A stretch of DNA of 64,000 nt, from contig DATGID010000004.1 in assembly GCA_035307385.1 (NCBI GenBank), forward strand, positions 24,380 through 88,379, given 5' to 3'. Each line of letters starts with the position of its first letter. Position 1 is the stretch's first letter. Below are positions 24,591 through 34,036 of the stretch, piece by piece. The stretch comes from DATBHW01 sp035307385. Lineage in GTDB: Bacteria > Chloroflexota > Ktedonobacteria > Ktedonobacterales > DATBGS01. The position numbers and the translations under genes are program-made. The notes below the pieces were generated by a model. It worked only from the letters and a program-made list of their open reading frames with translations. It did no database searches and was not told the origin of the DNA.

Positions 24591-25856
24591 ATGAAGAACG
24601 CATTTGATGCAACACGACCCAGAATTGTGATCGTTGGGGCCGGATTTGGCGGCCTTCAGACAGCGAAGGCGTTAAGAAAAGCGTCCGCGCAGGTCACCGT
24701 CATTGACCGGCGCAATCACCACCTGTTTCAGCCGTTGCTCTATCAGGTTGCGACGGCTGAGCTTTCGCCCGCCGACATCAGCATGCCCATCCGCTCCGCA
24801 TTGCGCGGACAACGCAATACTGAAGTGCTGCTGGCTGAGGTGACTGGCATTGATGTCGAGGGCCACCGCGTGCTGATGGGTGAGCACACCATCTCTTATG
24901 ATTATCTGGTGCTGGCAACCGGCGCGCAGCACAGCTATTTCGGGCATGACAACTGGGCGCCTCACGCGCCTGGCCTGAAATCCAACAGCGACGCAACCGC
25001 CATTCGGCGCGAAATCCTGCTGGCCTTCGAGGCCGCTGAAATCGAAACCAATCCAGAAAAACGGCAGGCGCTCTTAACCTTTGTGATCGTCGGTGGCGGG
25101 CCAACCGGCGTCGAACTGGCCGGAGCCATTGCCGGGCTAGCGCGCAAAAGCATCGTCCGCGACTTTCGTCATATCGACTCGTCAGCGGCGCGTATCCTAC
25201 TCGTTGAAGCCAGTTCCCGCCTGCTGGCAGCCTTCCCAGAAGCGCTGGCGAGCAAAGCGCAGCGCGAGCTTGAGCATCTGGGCGTGGAAGTGAAAACCAA
25301 CGCCGCTGTCGAGCAGGTGGATGCCGATGGCGTGGTCGTGGCCGGGCAGCACATCACCGCCAGCACCATCATCTGGGCCGCTGGCGTGCAGGCGTCTCCG
25401 GCGGGCAAGTGGCTGGGCGCGGAGGCAGATCGCGCGGGGCGCGTCTGGGTCGAGCCAGACCTCACCGTGCCAGGGCATCCAGAAATCTTCGTCATTGGCG
25501 ACACCGCCAACGTGAAAGGGGCCGAGAAGCCGCTGCCCGGCGTCGCGCCCGTTGCTATGCAGCAGGGCCGCTATGTGGCGCGGGCCATCCGCCGCCGCCT
25601 CGCTGGCAAGCAGGAAGATGCACCCTTTCACTATCACAATAAAGGCAACCTTGCCACCATCGGGCGCTCGTATGCCATCACGGACCTGGGTTTCATCAAG
25701 CTCACCGGATTTGTCGCCTGGGTGATCTGGCTGGTCGTGCATATCTTCTATCTCATCGGTTTCCGCAATCGCGTGCTGGTCATGACCCAGTGGGCCTGGG
25801 CCTATCTGACCTATCAGCGCGGCGCGCGGCTGATTACCGAAGATCGCCGATCCTAA
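24591..25856 (+). CDS. ndh: Type II NADH dehydrogenase
   Basis: Single-subunit, non-proton-pumping NADH:quinone oxidoreductase on the inner face of the membrane. The product has 421 residues. The FAD-binding GAGFGG is near residue 17, the NADH-binding GGGPTG near 167, and the FAD-contact IFVIGDTAN near 300. A C-terminal amphipathic/membrane region (about 365-410, FVAWVIWLVVHIFYL) anchors it. It stands behind the valS terminator and before a dodecin gene, both flavin-linked. No specific control element is visible. Confidence 0.93.
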   Translation: MKNAFDATRPRIVIVGAGFGGLQTAKALRKASAQVTVIDRRNHHLFQPLLYQVATAELSPADISMPIRSALRGQRNTEVLLAEVTGIDVEGHRVLMGEHTISYDYLVLATGAQHSYFGHDNWAPHAPGLKSNSDATAIRREILLAFEAAEIETNPEKRQALLTFVIVGGGPTGVELAGAIAGLARKSIVRDFRHIDSSAARILLVEASSRLLAAFPEALASKAQRELEHLGVEVKTNAAVEQVDADGVVVAGQHITASTIIWAAGVQASPAGKWLGAEADRAGRVWVEPDLTVPGHPEIFVIGDTANVKGAEKPLPGVAPVAMQQGRYVARAIRRRLAGKQEDAPFHYHNKGNLATIGRSYAITDLGFIKLTGFVAWVIWLVVHIFYLIGFRNRVLVMTQWAWAYLTYQRGARLITEDRRS

Positions 25857-25925
25857 TGGCCTCCTTTGTGCAAGGGTCATGGCTAAGAGCTTATGCTCTT
25901 TACACGACAGAGAGGAGCAGTCTCC

Positions 25926-26150
25926 ATGACCACCAAGCCTGGCACTATCTATAGAAAGACCGAGTTAGTGGGCACTTCAGATGTGAGCTATGAGGATGCC
26001 ATTAAGCAGGCCGTCGAGCGTGCGCACAAAAAGCTGCGCAATTTGGAATGGTTTGAGGTGAAGGAGCAGCGCGGCAGGCTCAAGAACGGTTCCATCGAGT
26101 ATCAGGTGGAACTTGAAGTCGGCTTCGCGCTGGAAGATACACTTGCCTGA
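25926..26150 (+). CDS. Dodecin-family flavin-binding protein
   Basis: A 74-residue protein, the usual dodecin size. It has the pattern of one beta strand, a helix (YEDAIKQAVERAHKKL) and two strands ending in YQVELEVGF. Dodecins form dodecamers that store or buffer flavins. GAGAGGAG precedes the ATG at 25926; an earlier in-frame start (25893) lacks support. It follows the FAD enzyme ndh by 69 bp, which fits a flavin-related role. Confidence 0.88.
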   Translation: MTTKPGTIYRKTELVGTSDVSYEDAIKQAVERAHKKLRNLEWFEVKEQRGRLKNGSIEYQVELEVGFALEDTLA

Positions 26151-26222
26151 GCGCGGCACACATGGGGCATCGTGCCCGCTGCCACCTGGAAAGCGCCCAC
26201 TGTGGGCAAAGGAATTCTCTGC

Positions 26223-26465
26223 ATGATGTACGGGCCAACCTACGTCATCAGGCCAGGCCAGCCAGAGGAACCGCCCTTGCCGGGGCCGGTCGAGCCACCG
26301 CTCCCCGGCCCGGCGGAGCCTCCTAGCCAACCGCCAGGCGTGCGGCCACTTACCCTGCCTGCCGCGCCGCCGCTGCCTGGGCCAGTGGAACCACCTTTGC
26401 CCAGGCCAGTTGAGCCACCTGACCCGATCCAGCCACCGATACGCAGACCGGAAGAGCCGTTATAG
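26223..26465 (+). CDS. Proline-rich small protein of unknown function
   Basis: An 80-residue product dominated by PPLPGPVEPP-type repeats (four near-copies), almost without regular structure. The start at 26223 has AAAGGA nine bases upstream. The stop TAG lies inside the loop of a strong terminator hairpin, and the last codons form its stem, so the frame and the terminator overlap. The hypothesis of coding is supported by the ribosome site and the repeat conservation in frame, but a chance frame cannot be excluded. Confidence 0.45.
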   Translation: MMYGPTYVIRPGQPEEPPLPGPVEPPLPGPAEPPSQPPGVRPLTLPAAPPLPGPVEPPLPRPVEPPDPIQPPIRRPEEPL

Positions 26466-26490
26466 CGACTCTTCCGGTTTCTTCTTTCTT
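26448..26490 (+). terminator. Rho-independent terminator
   Basis: CCGGAAGAG (26448-26456) pairs with CTCTTCCGG (26469-26477), followed by the T-rich TTTCTTCTTTCTT. It ends the dodecin/proline-rich transcript. Confidence 0.85.
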
Positions 26491-26649
26491 CGGCTGAGAA
26501 TTGGTGACGCTTCCGCGCCACACTGGTTGTGTTAGAATGGATTGGCGCAGGCATCAGCCTGAAAACCTGGCAGCGCCCGTCGGAGAACGTTCCCGCGAGC
26601 CAACGCCACAGTACACCAGACAGTCGGGGAAAGCGAGCAGGATTCACGC

Positions 26650-27084
26650 ATGGCAAGGGAGCTTGAGGCCACCGTCACGCTGCGGGAGGGCATGGCGTTC
26701 AGCGCCGATTCCGGCAGCGGCCACGAAATCATTCTTGATACCAGAGGTGATGGGGGACAAAACCAGGGGCCATCACCCATGGAATTGCTGCTGATGGGCA
26801 CAGCAGGCTGTACCGCGATGGATGTTATCTCCATCCTTCGGAAGAAGCGCCAGGATGTGACCGCCTATCAGGTGGTGATTCATGGCACGCGCGCAGACAC
26901 CGAGCCTAGGGTCTTCACCGACATCACCATCGAACATATCGTGACCGGCCATCAGGTCGGTGAGGCAGCGGTAACCCAGGCCATCGACCTGTCGGTGAAG
27001 AAATACTGCGGGGCCTACGCCATGATGAGCAAAACGGCGCACATCACCGTCACCCACCGGATTCTTGAAGCGCGCAGCGAATAA
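26650..27084 (+). CDS. OsmC-family protein
   Basis: A 144-residue protein of the OsmC/Ohr group, thiol peroxidases that reduce organic hydroperoxides. The two expected cysteines are C54 in GTAGCTAMD and C120 in KKYCGAY. The QGPSPMELLLMG segment ahead of the first Cys is typical of OsmC-like (YhfA-type) members. Its own promoter is likely, because a terminator lies upstream and a TTAGAAT-like -10 occurs near 26533. Substrate preference is unknown. Confidence 0.9.
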   Translation: MARELEATVTLREGMAFSADSGSGHEIILDTRGDGGQNQGPSPMELLLMGTAGCTAMDVISILRKKRQDVTAYQVVIHGTRADTEPRVFTDITIEHIVTGHQVGEAAVTQAIDLSVKKYCGAYAMMSKTAHITVTHRILEARSE

Positions 27085-27125
27085 CGGGCGCGCCAGCCTC
27101 TCTGGCCCCACGCAGGCACAGCGCG

Positions 27126-29033
27126 CTAACGCGGGCCGGTGTGGCGCTGCACCTGCGGCAGCAAAAGCTGGCCGCTGGGCTGCTGGCCGGGAAGCAAATC
27201 GGACCGAAGCTGCGCCGGAAGGCGGAAAGCCGTAATCGAAGATTGCAGCGACTGCGAAATCTCCGAAAGGTTGCGGGCGGAGGCTTCCTGCCCATGCGCA
27301 ATCTCGCCCATCCCCTTCGCCATGGCTGCCAGGCTGCGAATCATCCCCGCCGCCGCGCTCGCAACCGATTCTTGCCAGGCCGCAACCTGCGTAATGGCCT
27401 CAATATCTTTAGCCTGCTGCGCGACACCGGTCCAGATGAGTTGCAGGGCGCGGCTCGCTTCATCTGTCAACTGCGCCAGGCTGTTGAACTCACGCGCCGT
27501 TTGCTCGCTGGTCATAATTACCCCGTAGATGTCTCCCTGGACCGTGCGCACCAGCATCGTAATTTGATGGACTGCGTCTTCTGTGCGCTCGGCAAGCCGC
27601 CTGATCTCTTCAGCCACCACACCAAAACCCCGGTTAAAGTCGCCACTAGATTGTCCGGCTTGCACCTCGGCATTCAGCGAGAGCAACTGCGTTTGCTTGG
27701 CAATGCCTTCGATCAAGCTCACCACGGCGCTAATTTCCTTCGAGTGATTGCCAAGCACCTGCATCTGGCTTTCAATCGTTGTCATCAAGTCGGCGCTATA
27801 TTTGACGCGGTCCAACACCTGGAGCGCAGCCTGGCTGCCACGGCGCGCGCTGGTAACGGTCTCGGTAGCGGTTACGGCAGAGGTACGCGCAAGCCGGGCA
27901 ACATCCGCTGCGGCGGTCGCTAGCTTGCCCATGCCATCGTTGGCCTGGCCCAGTTGGCCCGCCTGTTGTTCGGCCACTTTTGCCAGATCGGTAGCCTGCT
28001 GCACAATGGAATCAGCCGCTGTATAGGTCAGCGATGCCGAACTTTGCACGCGCGCCACCAGCGCCGCCAACTGCTCCACAATCAGATTGAACACATCGGC
28101 CAGCATGCCCAACTGCGAATGCGTCACGATGGCTTGCAGACGCAAGTCCCCCTGGCCTACCGGAGTCACCTCATGGATCAGGAGTTCGATTTGTTCTTCC
28201 AACTCGATACGCAGAGACTCCTCTTTTTCCAACAATTTGCCAATGGTATCCAGCATATCGTTCATTGAGGAAGCGACCAGAGCGATTTCGTTATGCCCCT
28301 CGATACTTACCCGCTCGTTGAGGTTGCCCTGATTCACCTGGCGCGTCAGCCGCAGCAGCCGATCAAGCTGGTGGGTAATCGAATGCACCGTAAACCAGGC
28401 CAAAAACATCACCGCAAAAAATCCTGCCAACGCCAGGCCCAGCGCGCCCCAAAACGCCTGAGCATTGCTCTGGCTGGCTCTGGCGTTGGCGGCATCGACC
28501 TGTTGTTGGGTAAGCTGCACCAGGGCATCGAGGTCGTTAATGGAGCTATCATAGGTTGATTGCCCAAGTCCATTGAGGTTCGTTTGCGCCTGGCTCACGT
28601 CTTCGGGCTGGCGGCTGTCCAGCAGCAGCGCATTATTGAGCGCAATCTGGCGATAATTGATCCAGTCCTGCTCAAAATTCACCAGTTCAGGGATACCCTG
28701 TCCGACAGCCGCCAGATAATCATTGATGTGCTGGTCCAGGTCTGAAGACAACGTTTGGACTTGCGGCGCCAATGCGGGACTTCCCAGGCTGGCCCCAAAA
28801 GCCAGGCGGTCTGTCAGCGTGGTCTGAATGGCCTCCAGATCAAAGCGTATCTGGCTCAGGCTTTGAGACCCCTTCAGCGCCTGGCTAAAGCTGTTTTCTG
28901 TTTCCTGGAACGTGGCCGAGTTGGCAAGGCCAACGGCCAGGGCAATGATGACAGCAAACAGACCGGCTAGCGCAAATCCAATACCTAAACGCTGGGCAAT
29001 GGGCAAACTCGCGAAAGAAAAACGGCTCCCCAT
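27126..29033 (-). CDS. Methyl-accepting chemotaxis-type receptor
   Basis: A 635-residue membrane receptor. Two helices (about 15-35 and 193-215) bracket a helical extracytoplasmic domain like the four-helix-bundle sensors. A HAMP domain follows (about 215-270). The rest is a long coiled-coil signalling region, with the tip near 435-490 (GIAKQTQLLSLNAEVQAGQ, GFGVVAEEIRRLAERT). The tip deviates from canonical E. coli sequence (AEVQAGQ in place of AAIEAARA). AGGAGG precedes the ATG. No che genes or flagellar genes lie nearby, so it may serve a twitching or other non-flagellar pathway (inference). Confidence 0.88.
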   Translation of the reverse strand: MGSRFSFASLPIAQRLGIGFALAGLFAVIIALAVGLANSATFQETENSFSQALKGSQSLSQIRFDLEAIQTTLTDRLAFGASLGSPALAPQVQTLSSDLDQHINDYLAAVGQGIPELVNFEQDWINYRQIALNNALLLDSRQPEDVSQAQTNLNGLGQSTYDSSINDLDALVQLTQQQVDAANARASQSNAQAFWGALGLALAGFFAVMFLAWFTVHSITHQLDRLLRLTRQVNQGNLNERVSIEGHNEIALVASSMNDMLDTIGKLLEKEESLRIELEEQIELLIHEVTPVGQGDLRLQAIVTHSQLGMLADVFNLIVEQLAALVARVQSSASLTYTAADSIVQQATDLAKVAEQQAGQLGQANDGMGKLATAAADVARLARTSAVTATETVTSARRGSQAALQVLDRVKYSADLMTTIESQMQVLGNHSKEISAVVSLIEGIAKQTQLLSLNAEVQAGQSSGDFNRGFGVVAEEIRRLAERTEDAVHQITMLVRTVQGDIYGVIMTSEQTAREFNSLAQLTDEASRALQLIWTGVAQQAKDIEAITQVAAWQESVASAAAGMIRSLAAMAKGMGEIAHGQEASARNLSEISQSLQSSITAFRLPAQLRSDLLPGQQPSGQLLLPQVQRHTGPR

Positions 29034-29244
29034 CTTGCCTTCCTCCTGGAAGCTCAGGTCTGAAACATCTTGCAGGAAATCTGGCGCGCCAAAAGAACGA
29101 GCGGTGGCATCCCAATAAGCAAGCAGCCGAAACGCTGCCTTGATTGCCTGATATTATCATGTGAGCGCGCGTCAAACAAGAGGTTTTTCAGCATCGCTTG
29201 ACAAGCGCGGGAAATCTAAGGTACAATACAAAAGCTGCTTACAC

Positions 29245-29321
29245 GGCGCATTCGTCTAGCGGCCTAGGACGCCGCCCTCTCAAGGCGGAGATCACGGGTT
29301 CGAATCCCGTATGCGCTACCA
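29245..29321 (+). tRNA. tRNA-Glu (anticodon CTC), CCA encoded
   Basis: A complete cloverleaf can be drawn: 7-bp acceptor stem (one G-T pair), anticodon stem CCGCC/GGCGG with loop CTCTCAA giving anticodon CTC, and T arm ACGGG-TTCGAAT-CCCGT. The discriminator A at 29318 is followed by encoded CCA. Confidence 0.97.
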
Positions 29322-29510
29322 GACCTCTTTTCTCAACCGTTGCCCCCAACAACCCCATGGACAGCCAGCCGGGGCACTCGCGCCCCTGATCCAAAGGAAG
29401 TGCTGCTTCGGCATGCCTCTTGCTAGTGAGTGTGGTATCCCAGAAGAGGAAAAGGGACACAGGCAGGCGGGAAAACGCTTCGCCGCCGCTTTTCAAGAGA
29501 GGCCAGCATC

Positions 29511-29714
29511 ATGGATGAGATGTATATCCGTTTGGCAAGCAGGGTCGCGCGTTTAGAAGCCATTCTGGCGAAGAATTACCAATACCTGAACGAGTGCCCA
29601 GAGTTACAGCAACTCTGGCGCGACTACCTCACCGACCAGTGGGGGCCAGCATCAGCGCTGGAACTGACTCAGGAGCGGCCCAGGCGGCGTCACTTCTGGA
29701 ACAAGGGAGCCTGA
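29511..29714 (+). CDS. Small protein of unknown function
   Basis: A 67-residue protein with an N-terminal helix (IRLASRVARLEAILAKNYQYL) and a charged tail rich in Arg. AAGAGAGG lies about nine bases before the ATG at 29511, and a good terminator follows. It could be a stand-alone gene expressed after the tRNA. No family is recognised. An in-frame extension from 29430 lacks a ribosome site. Confidence 0.55.
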   Translation: MDEMYIRLASRVARLEAILAKNYQYLNECPELQQLWRDYLTDQWGPASALELTQERPRRRHFWNKGA

Positions 29715-29747
29715 CCAACTAAAAGCATCCAGCAGCCACCTTTCATA

Positions 29748-29789
29748 CAAGGTCCACAGGAACTGATTCGCCTGTGGACCTTGCTTTTT
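29748..29789 (+). terminator. Rho-independent terminator
   Basis: CAAGGTCCACAGG (29748-29760) pairs perfectly with CCTGTGGACCTTG (29771-29783), followed by CTTTTTG. Confidence 0.92.
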
Positions 29790-29801
29790 GTCCGTTCCCT
29801 C

Positions 29802-29867
29802 TTGACAACCACTCATTTTTCAGGTATCATCCCAGTTAATGAAAAAATATTTTTCATTAACTGGGAT
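29802..29867 (+). promoter_or_regulatory. TetR gene promoter with 39-nt palindromic operator
   Basis: TTGACA (29802-29807) and TATCAT (29825-29830) are 17 nt apart, a near-consensus promoter. A palindrome with 18-bp arms and a 3-nt centre occupies 29829-29867, starting inside the -10 and covering the transcription start. This is the expected site for repression by the TetR protein encoded just downstream. Confidence 0.85.
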
Positions 29868-29905
29868 GGAAGCACACAGCACAACCAAAGAAAGCGGGAA
29901 ACAGT

Positions 29906-30481
29906 ATGGCGCGTCCGGCTGACCCTCAACGTCGTGAAGCGATTCTCCGCGCGGCGCGAGAAGTCTTTCTTGAACGAGGCTATAGCGAAGCGCGGCTTTC
30001 CGACATCGCGCAGCGCGCGGGCATTGTTCCCAGCACCCTCTATCTCTACTTCGAATCCAAGGAAGAGATGGTGCGCGCCATCGCTGGCAGCATGCGCCAG
30101 GAGACAGTCCAGGAGGTGCTGCCCATCCTTGAGCATCTCCGAGACCGCAATGACATCATCCGGTTGGTGCAAACGCTGCTCTCCGCCATTGCCAGAAACC
30201 CAGACATCTTCAGGCTTATCCAGTTGGACACCGGGCTGCGCAGCGTTCGGTTCCATCCATCCAGACCAGCCCATGGGCCGGTGTTCCAGGACGTGATTCG
30301 CGTGCTGGAGACACAGATGGATCAGGGCTTCATCCGCCGCTATGACGCGATGGCCTTGATAGATACCCTGGTTGGTTTGTTACGGTGGATGGTCGAGTTG
30401 TATGCGCTGCTTGAAGCAGACCAGCAAGCGCAATACCAGGAAACCTTTGTGGACATGCTCTCCGCCATGCTGCTGCCCTGA
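29906..30481 (+). CDS. TetR-family transcriptional regulator
   Basis: A 191-residue repressor. The N-terminal helix-turn-helix (about 10-55) contains REAILRAAREVFLERGY, then LSDIAQRAGIVPSTLYLYFESKEE, the classic TetR pattern. The C-terminal helical region (60-190) would bind an inducer. It probably represses itself and the MMPL transporter gene 88 bp downstream through the palindrome at 29829-29867. Ligand unknown. Confidence 0.93.
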   Translation: MARPADPQRREAILRAAREVFLERGYSEARLSDIAQRAGIVPSTLYLYFESKEEMVRAIAGSMRQETVQEVLPILEHLRDRNDIIRLVQTLLSAIARNPDIFRLIQLDTGLRSVRFHPSRPAHGPVFQDVIRVLETQMDQGFIRRYDAMALIDTLVGLLRWMVELYALLEADQQAQYQETFVDMLSAMLLP

Positions 30482-30569
30482 AGGCGCGCAAAGAGGCTAG
30501 CGCTGAACCTGAACTAGTCGCTACGTTTTCCCGTTCCCGAAAAACATCAACACAACAAAGGAGCATTCT

Positions 30570-32918
30570 GTGGCCGTTTTCGCTTTTATCGGGCGCTTTT
30601 CCGTGCGCTACCGTTATGTGGTGATCGCGTTATGGGTCGTGATCGCAGCCTTCTGCATCCATACCTTCCCCTCGCTCGCCAGCGTTGCCAATTCCGACAA
30701 TAGCTCATTTTTGCCCAGCACAGCGCCAAGCCTGCACGCGGCGCAGTTGGCAAGCCCATTTCAGCCCAACAGTGGGTCAACTGCCGTGCTCGTCGCCACC
30801 CGTCCAGCCGGGGCGCTGACTGCTGACGATCAGGCGGCATTCACCGCCATCGAGAACGCCGTCAAGAACATCGCCCACGTTACTTCTGTGCGCGACCAGG
30901 GCGTTTCCGGCGACGGGCAGGCGCGCAAAGCGCTCGTCACCATTAACCTGTTGCCAACCAGCAGCCAGGCCAGCAGCGTTGTCGATAACATCCGCGCTGC
31001 CATCAACGCCAACGCGCTGCCCCAGGGATTGAGCGTGCATCTCACCGGCCAACTCCCGACGAATATAGACAACCAGAAGGCTTCTCAACAGGCCCAACGC
31101 CTGACCACGCTGCTCTCTGATCTCGCCATCCTGGTGATGCTGGTGATCGTCTTCCGGGCCGCGCTGGCACCGCTCATCACGCTGATTCCCGCCGTGCTGG
31201 TGCTGCTGCTGGCGGGGCCGGTGATTGCCGAAGCGTCAACCGTCGGTCTCCCTGTGTCCAGCGTCACGCAGACGATCTTGACCGTCCTGATCTTGGGGGC
31301 AGGCACAGATTATGGCCTGTTCCTCATCTTGCGCGTCCATGAAGAACTGCGCCGGGGGCATACCGCGCGCCAGGCCGTCATCGAGGCCGTCGAGCATGTG
31401 GGCGAATCGATCACGTTCTCGGCGGGCACGGTGATTGGCGCGCTGCTCTGCCTGCTGCTCGCCACCTTCGGTATCTACCAGGGACTCGGCCCCAGCCTTG
31501 CCATCGGCATTGCCTTGATGCTGCTCGCCGCCCTGACACTGCTCCCCGCGCTGCTGTCAATCTTCGGGCGCATCGCCTTCTGGCCCTCCAACGTGTCGCC
31601 CGGCGAGGATAAACCTGGGGCATGGGGCCAGATTGCCGGGCAGATCGTTCGGCGGCCCGCGCTCACGCTCGTTATCGGAATCGTGCTCTTCGGCGGGCTG
31701 GCAATTGCCGCATTAGGATATGCCCCCGCGGGCTTTTCCGGAACCACCACCGGACCAACCGGCAGTGATTCCGCCAACGGCACGGCTGCCATCGCCGCGC
31801 ACTATCCCGCCGCCGTTGCCAAACCAACAACCGTGCTGCTGCAATTCTCTACCTCTGTCTGGACCAATCTGTCCGTCGTGCAGCAGGCAGAGCAGCAGTT
31901 GAGCGCCTCCAGCGAGTTTCGTTCCGTCAGTGGGCCGCTGAACCCGAACGGCACCGCCATTGCGCCCACCCAACTGGAGGAACTGTACGCCAAACTTGGC
32001 CCGCCTTCGGCATTACCACCCGTGGAGCCTGCGTCCATTTCCCTTTCGCCCCAGGTGTACAACGCCTATCGCGCAACGGCGCAGTTCATCAGCGCCGATG
32101 GCCGCACCGTCGCCTTCTACACAACGCTGGCTGCCGGTGACCCCGCCAGCACACAAGCCTTGCAGGCCATCCCTGCTATCCGGCAGGCCGTCAGCCAGGT
32201 CGCGCAGTCGGTTGGCGCGGTCGACAGCGGCGTCAGTGGGCAGGCGGCTGTGGCCTATGACGTGAGCGCCGCATCCGACACCGACCTGATACATATCGTG
32301 CCTGTCGTGCTGGTGCTTATCGCGCTCTTGCTCGCTATTGTCATGCGCAGCCTGATTGCCCCGCTCTATCTGGTCATCAGCGTGATGCTTTCTTTTGGGG
32401 CATCGCTGGGCATCGCGGTCTTGATCTTCATGCGCGTCGGCGGCGATGCTGGCCTGGATTTCGTCCTGCCCTTCCTGATGTTCGTCTTCCTGATGGCGTT
32501 GGGCGAGGATTACAACATCCTGGTCATGAGCAGAATCCGCGAGGAGGCGCAGAAAGGCAGTCTGAAAGAGGCCATCACGCGGGCGTTGAATGCCACAGGC
32601 ACCACCGTCACCTCGGCGGGAATCATTCTCGCGGCTACCTTCGGCGTGGCGGGCATCCTTGGCTCAACCGACCAGATTCATCAGCTTGGCATCGGCATCG
32701 CCATCGGCATCCTGCTGGATACATTCCTGGTGCGCACACTGCTGGTCCCGTCGATAGTGGCGCTGCTTGGCCGTTGGAACTGGTGGCCGTCCAGGCTCGC
32801 CTTCAACCATAATGGGGCACGGCAGGCACAGCCAGCGCTCGTTGCAGAGGCAAACGCGAGCGCTGAACCCAGCGCAGCGGTAGAAGCCACCGGAACCACC
32901 GCGCAGGCAGATTCATAA
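30570..32918 (+). CDS. MMPL/RND-family transporter 2
   Basis: Integral membrane exporter of 782 residues. One helix (about 16-36), an extracytoplasmic domain, five helices (about 180-340), a further helix near 375, a second extracytoplasmic domain and five final helices (about 570-745) give the MMPL layout. The first half has GAGTDYGLFLILRVHEEL and the second ALGEDYNILVMSRIREE, where Asp-Tyr and Glu-Asp-Tyr mark the proton-relay region. The GTG start at 30570 has AAAGGAG upstream. It follows the TetR gene and is likely repressed by it. Confidence 0.9.
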   Translation: MAVFAFIGRFSVRYRYVVIALWVVIAAFCIHTFPSLASVANSDNSSFLPSTAPSLHAAQLASPFQPNSGSTAVLVATRPAGALTADDQAAFTAIENAVKNIAHVTSVRDQGVSGDGQARKALVTINLLPTSSQASSVVDNIRAAINANALPQGLSVHLTGQLPTNIDNQKASQQAQRLTTLLSDLAILVMLVIVFRAALAPLITLIPAVLVLLLAGPVIAEASTVGLPVSSVTQTILTVLILGAGTDYGLFLILRVHEELRRGHTARQAVIEAVEHVGESITFSAGTVIGALLCLLLATFGIYQGLGPSLAIGIALMLLAALTLLPALLSIFGRIAFWPSNVSPGEDKPGAWGQIAGQIVRRPALTLVIGIVLFGGLAIAALGYAPAGFSGTTTGPTGSDSANGTAAIAAHYPAAVAKPTTVLLQFSTSVWTNLSVVQQAEQQLSASSEFRSVSGPLNPNGTAIAPTQLEELYAKLGPPSALPPVEPASISLSPQVYNAYRATAQFISADGRTVAFYTTLAAGDPASTQALQAIPAIRQAVSQVAQSVGAVDSGVSGQAAVAYDVSAASDTDLIHIVPVVLVLIALLLAIVMRSLIAPLYLVISVMLSFGASLGIAVLIFMRVGGDAGLDFVLPFLMFVFLMALGEDYNILVMSRIREEAQKGSLKEAITRALNATGTTVTSAGIILAATFGVAGILGSTDQIHQLGIGIAIGILLDTFLVRTLLVPSIVALLGRWNWWPSRLAFNHNGARQAQPALVAEANASAEPSAAVEATGTTAQADS

Positions 32919-32920
32919 CA

Positions 32921-34036
32921 TCAATCCAGGCGATAGAGATCATAGGTGCGCATAATCGCCAGCAAAGAAGACCCCGGCTGCCCGATATCCGTATAATGGC
33001 CGCCATCCCAGGGCGAACGACCCAGCGCAATCGCTGTGGCATCGGCGCCCTGGCTGGCGGCAGCCGTCACCCCGACATAGTACGGCAGGTTCGCGGCGTA
33101 AAGATAATAGCGCAGCCCGTCAGCCGGAGTTGCCGCGTAGGCAAACGACCCCACCAGACCTGAGCCGCCGACGGTTGGCGCGCCCGGCACCGAGCGCACA
33201 TTGCCCCAGTTGTAGCCCGTCGCCGAGGGCACATACCAACCTACCTCTAACCCCCACTGCGCCACAATCACGCTGGTCTGCCAGCCAAGGTCCAGGTGCG
33301 CCTGAAAGGCATAGGGGAGCGCGAGCTTAATGAATGAGTATATATTCGCCGGAAGATTGATAGGAACCGCTGGCATGCGCGGGCCAGCCGGAGCATGCCC
33401 AACCGCCTGGGGTAGCTGACGCGGCGGATGGAACAGCGCGTCGGAGAAGGGCGAGAACAGGCCAAACGCCAGGCAGGGTAACTTTTGCTGGCTGGTCTGG
33501 GCAGGGCTGCAATCGCTTGTCAGATGGGCTGCAAAACTCTGCCCGCCCAGCAGCAGCAGAAACACCAGCGGCAGCAGCGCCAGCCGGAACAGAAACCTGA
33601 CTCGCGTGGGTGTCTTCCAGCGCGCCAGCCGCGTCACGCTCGTCTCATCCGCTCCGCTGATAAAGAGCACTGCGCGCTCGGCAGGCGGCTTCAGTTCCTG
33701 AACCGTCTGCTCAGTGGGCGCAGGATGCAGCGCGGGCAGGCGCAGCGTCGTTCGCGGAAGCTGCGCGAGGTCTTGTTTGCGCACCGCAGGCAAACGAGCA
33801 AATGAATCGCGGAGATGCAGGCTTGTGGATGATAGATCATCCGGAGTGATAGCCGGAAGACTGAGGGTGATTCTGGGGAGGGGGCCGGTATCGGATGGGT
33901 TAGAAGCAGATGAATCAGCAGAGACAACAGGTTGTTCATCTAAGTCAGCCAGGTCAGGTGGGCGAAGGGGGCGAGTCTTAACGGGTAGGGAAGCTTTGAT
34001 GCCTGACTCGAAACGAGTGCGGCGAAGATTGCGCAT
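32921..34036 (-). CDS. Membrane-anchored glucosaminidase-like cell wall hydrolase
   Basis: A 371-residue protein. A long, disordered, Pro/Leu/Thr-rich cytoplasmic segment (1-145) is followed by one membrane helix (about 150-172). An extracytoplasmic domain (about 225-371) contains VIVAQWGLEVGW with a candidate catalytic Glu, then YNWGNV and FAYAATPADGLRYYLY. This matches the FlgJ/LytD-type glucosaminidase fold that cleaves peptidoglycan glycan strands. The C-terminus is convergent with the MMPL gene, only 2 bp apart. The murT-gatD wall genes lie beyond it, divergent. Confidence 0.75.
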   Translation of the reverse strand: MRNLRRTRFESGIKASLPVKTRPLRPPDLADLDEQPVVSADSSASNPSDTGPLPRITLSLPAITPDDLSSTSLHLRDSFARLPAVRKQDLAQLPRTTLRLPALHPAPTEQTVQELKPPAERAVLFISGADETSVTRLARWKTPTRVRFLFRLALLPLVFLLLLGGQSFAAHLTSDCSPAQTSQQKLPCLAFGLFSPFSDALFHPPRQLPQAVGHAPAGPRMPAVPINLPANIYSFIKLALPYAFQAHLDLGWQTSVIVAQWGLEVGWYVPSATGYNWGNVRSVPGAPTVGGSGLVGSFAYAATPADGLRYYLYAANLPYYVGVTAAASQGADATAIALGRSPWDGGHYTDIGQPGSSLLAIMRTYDLYRLD

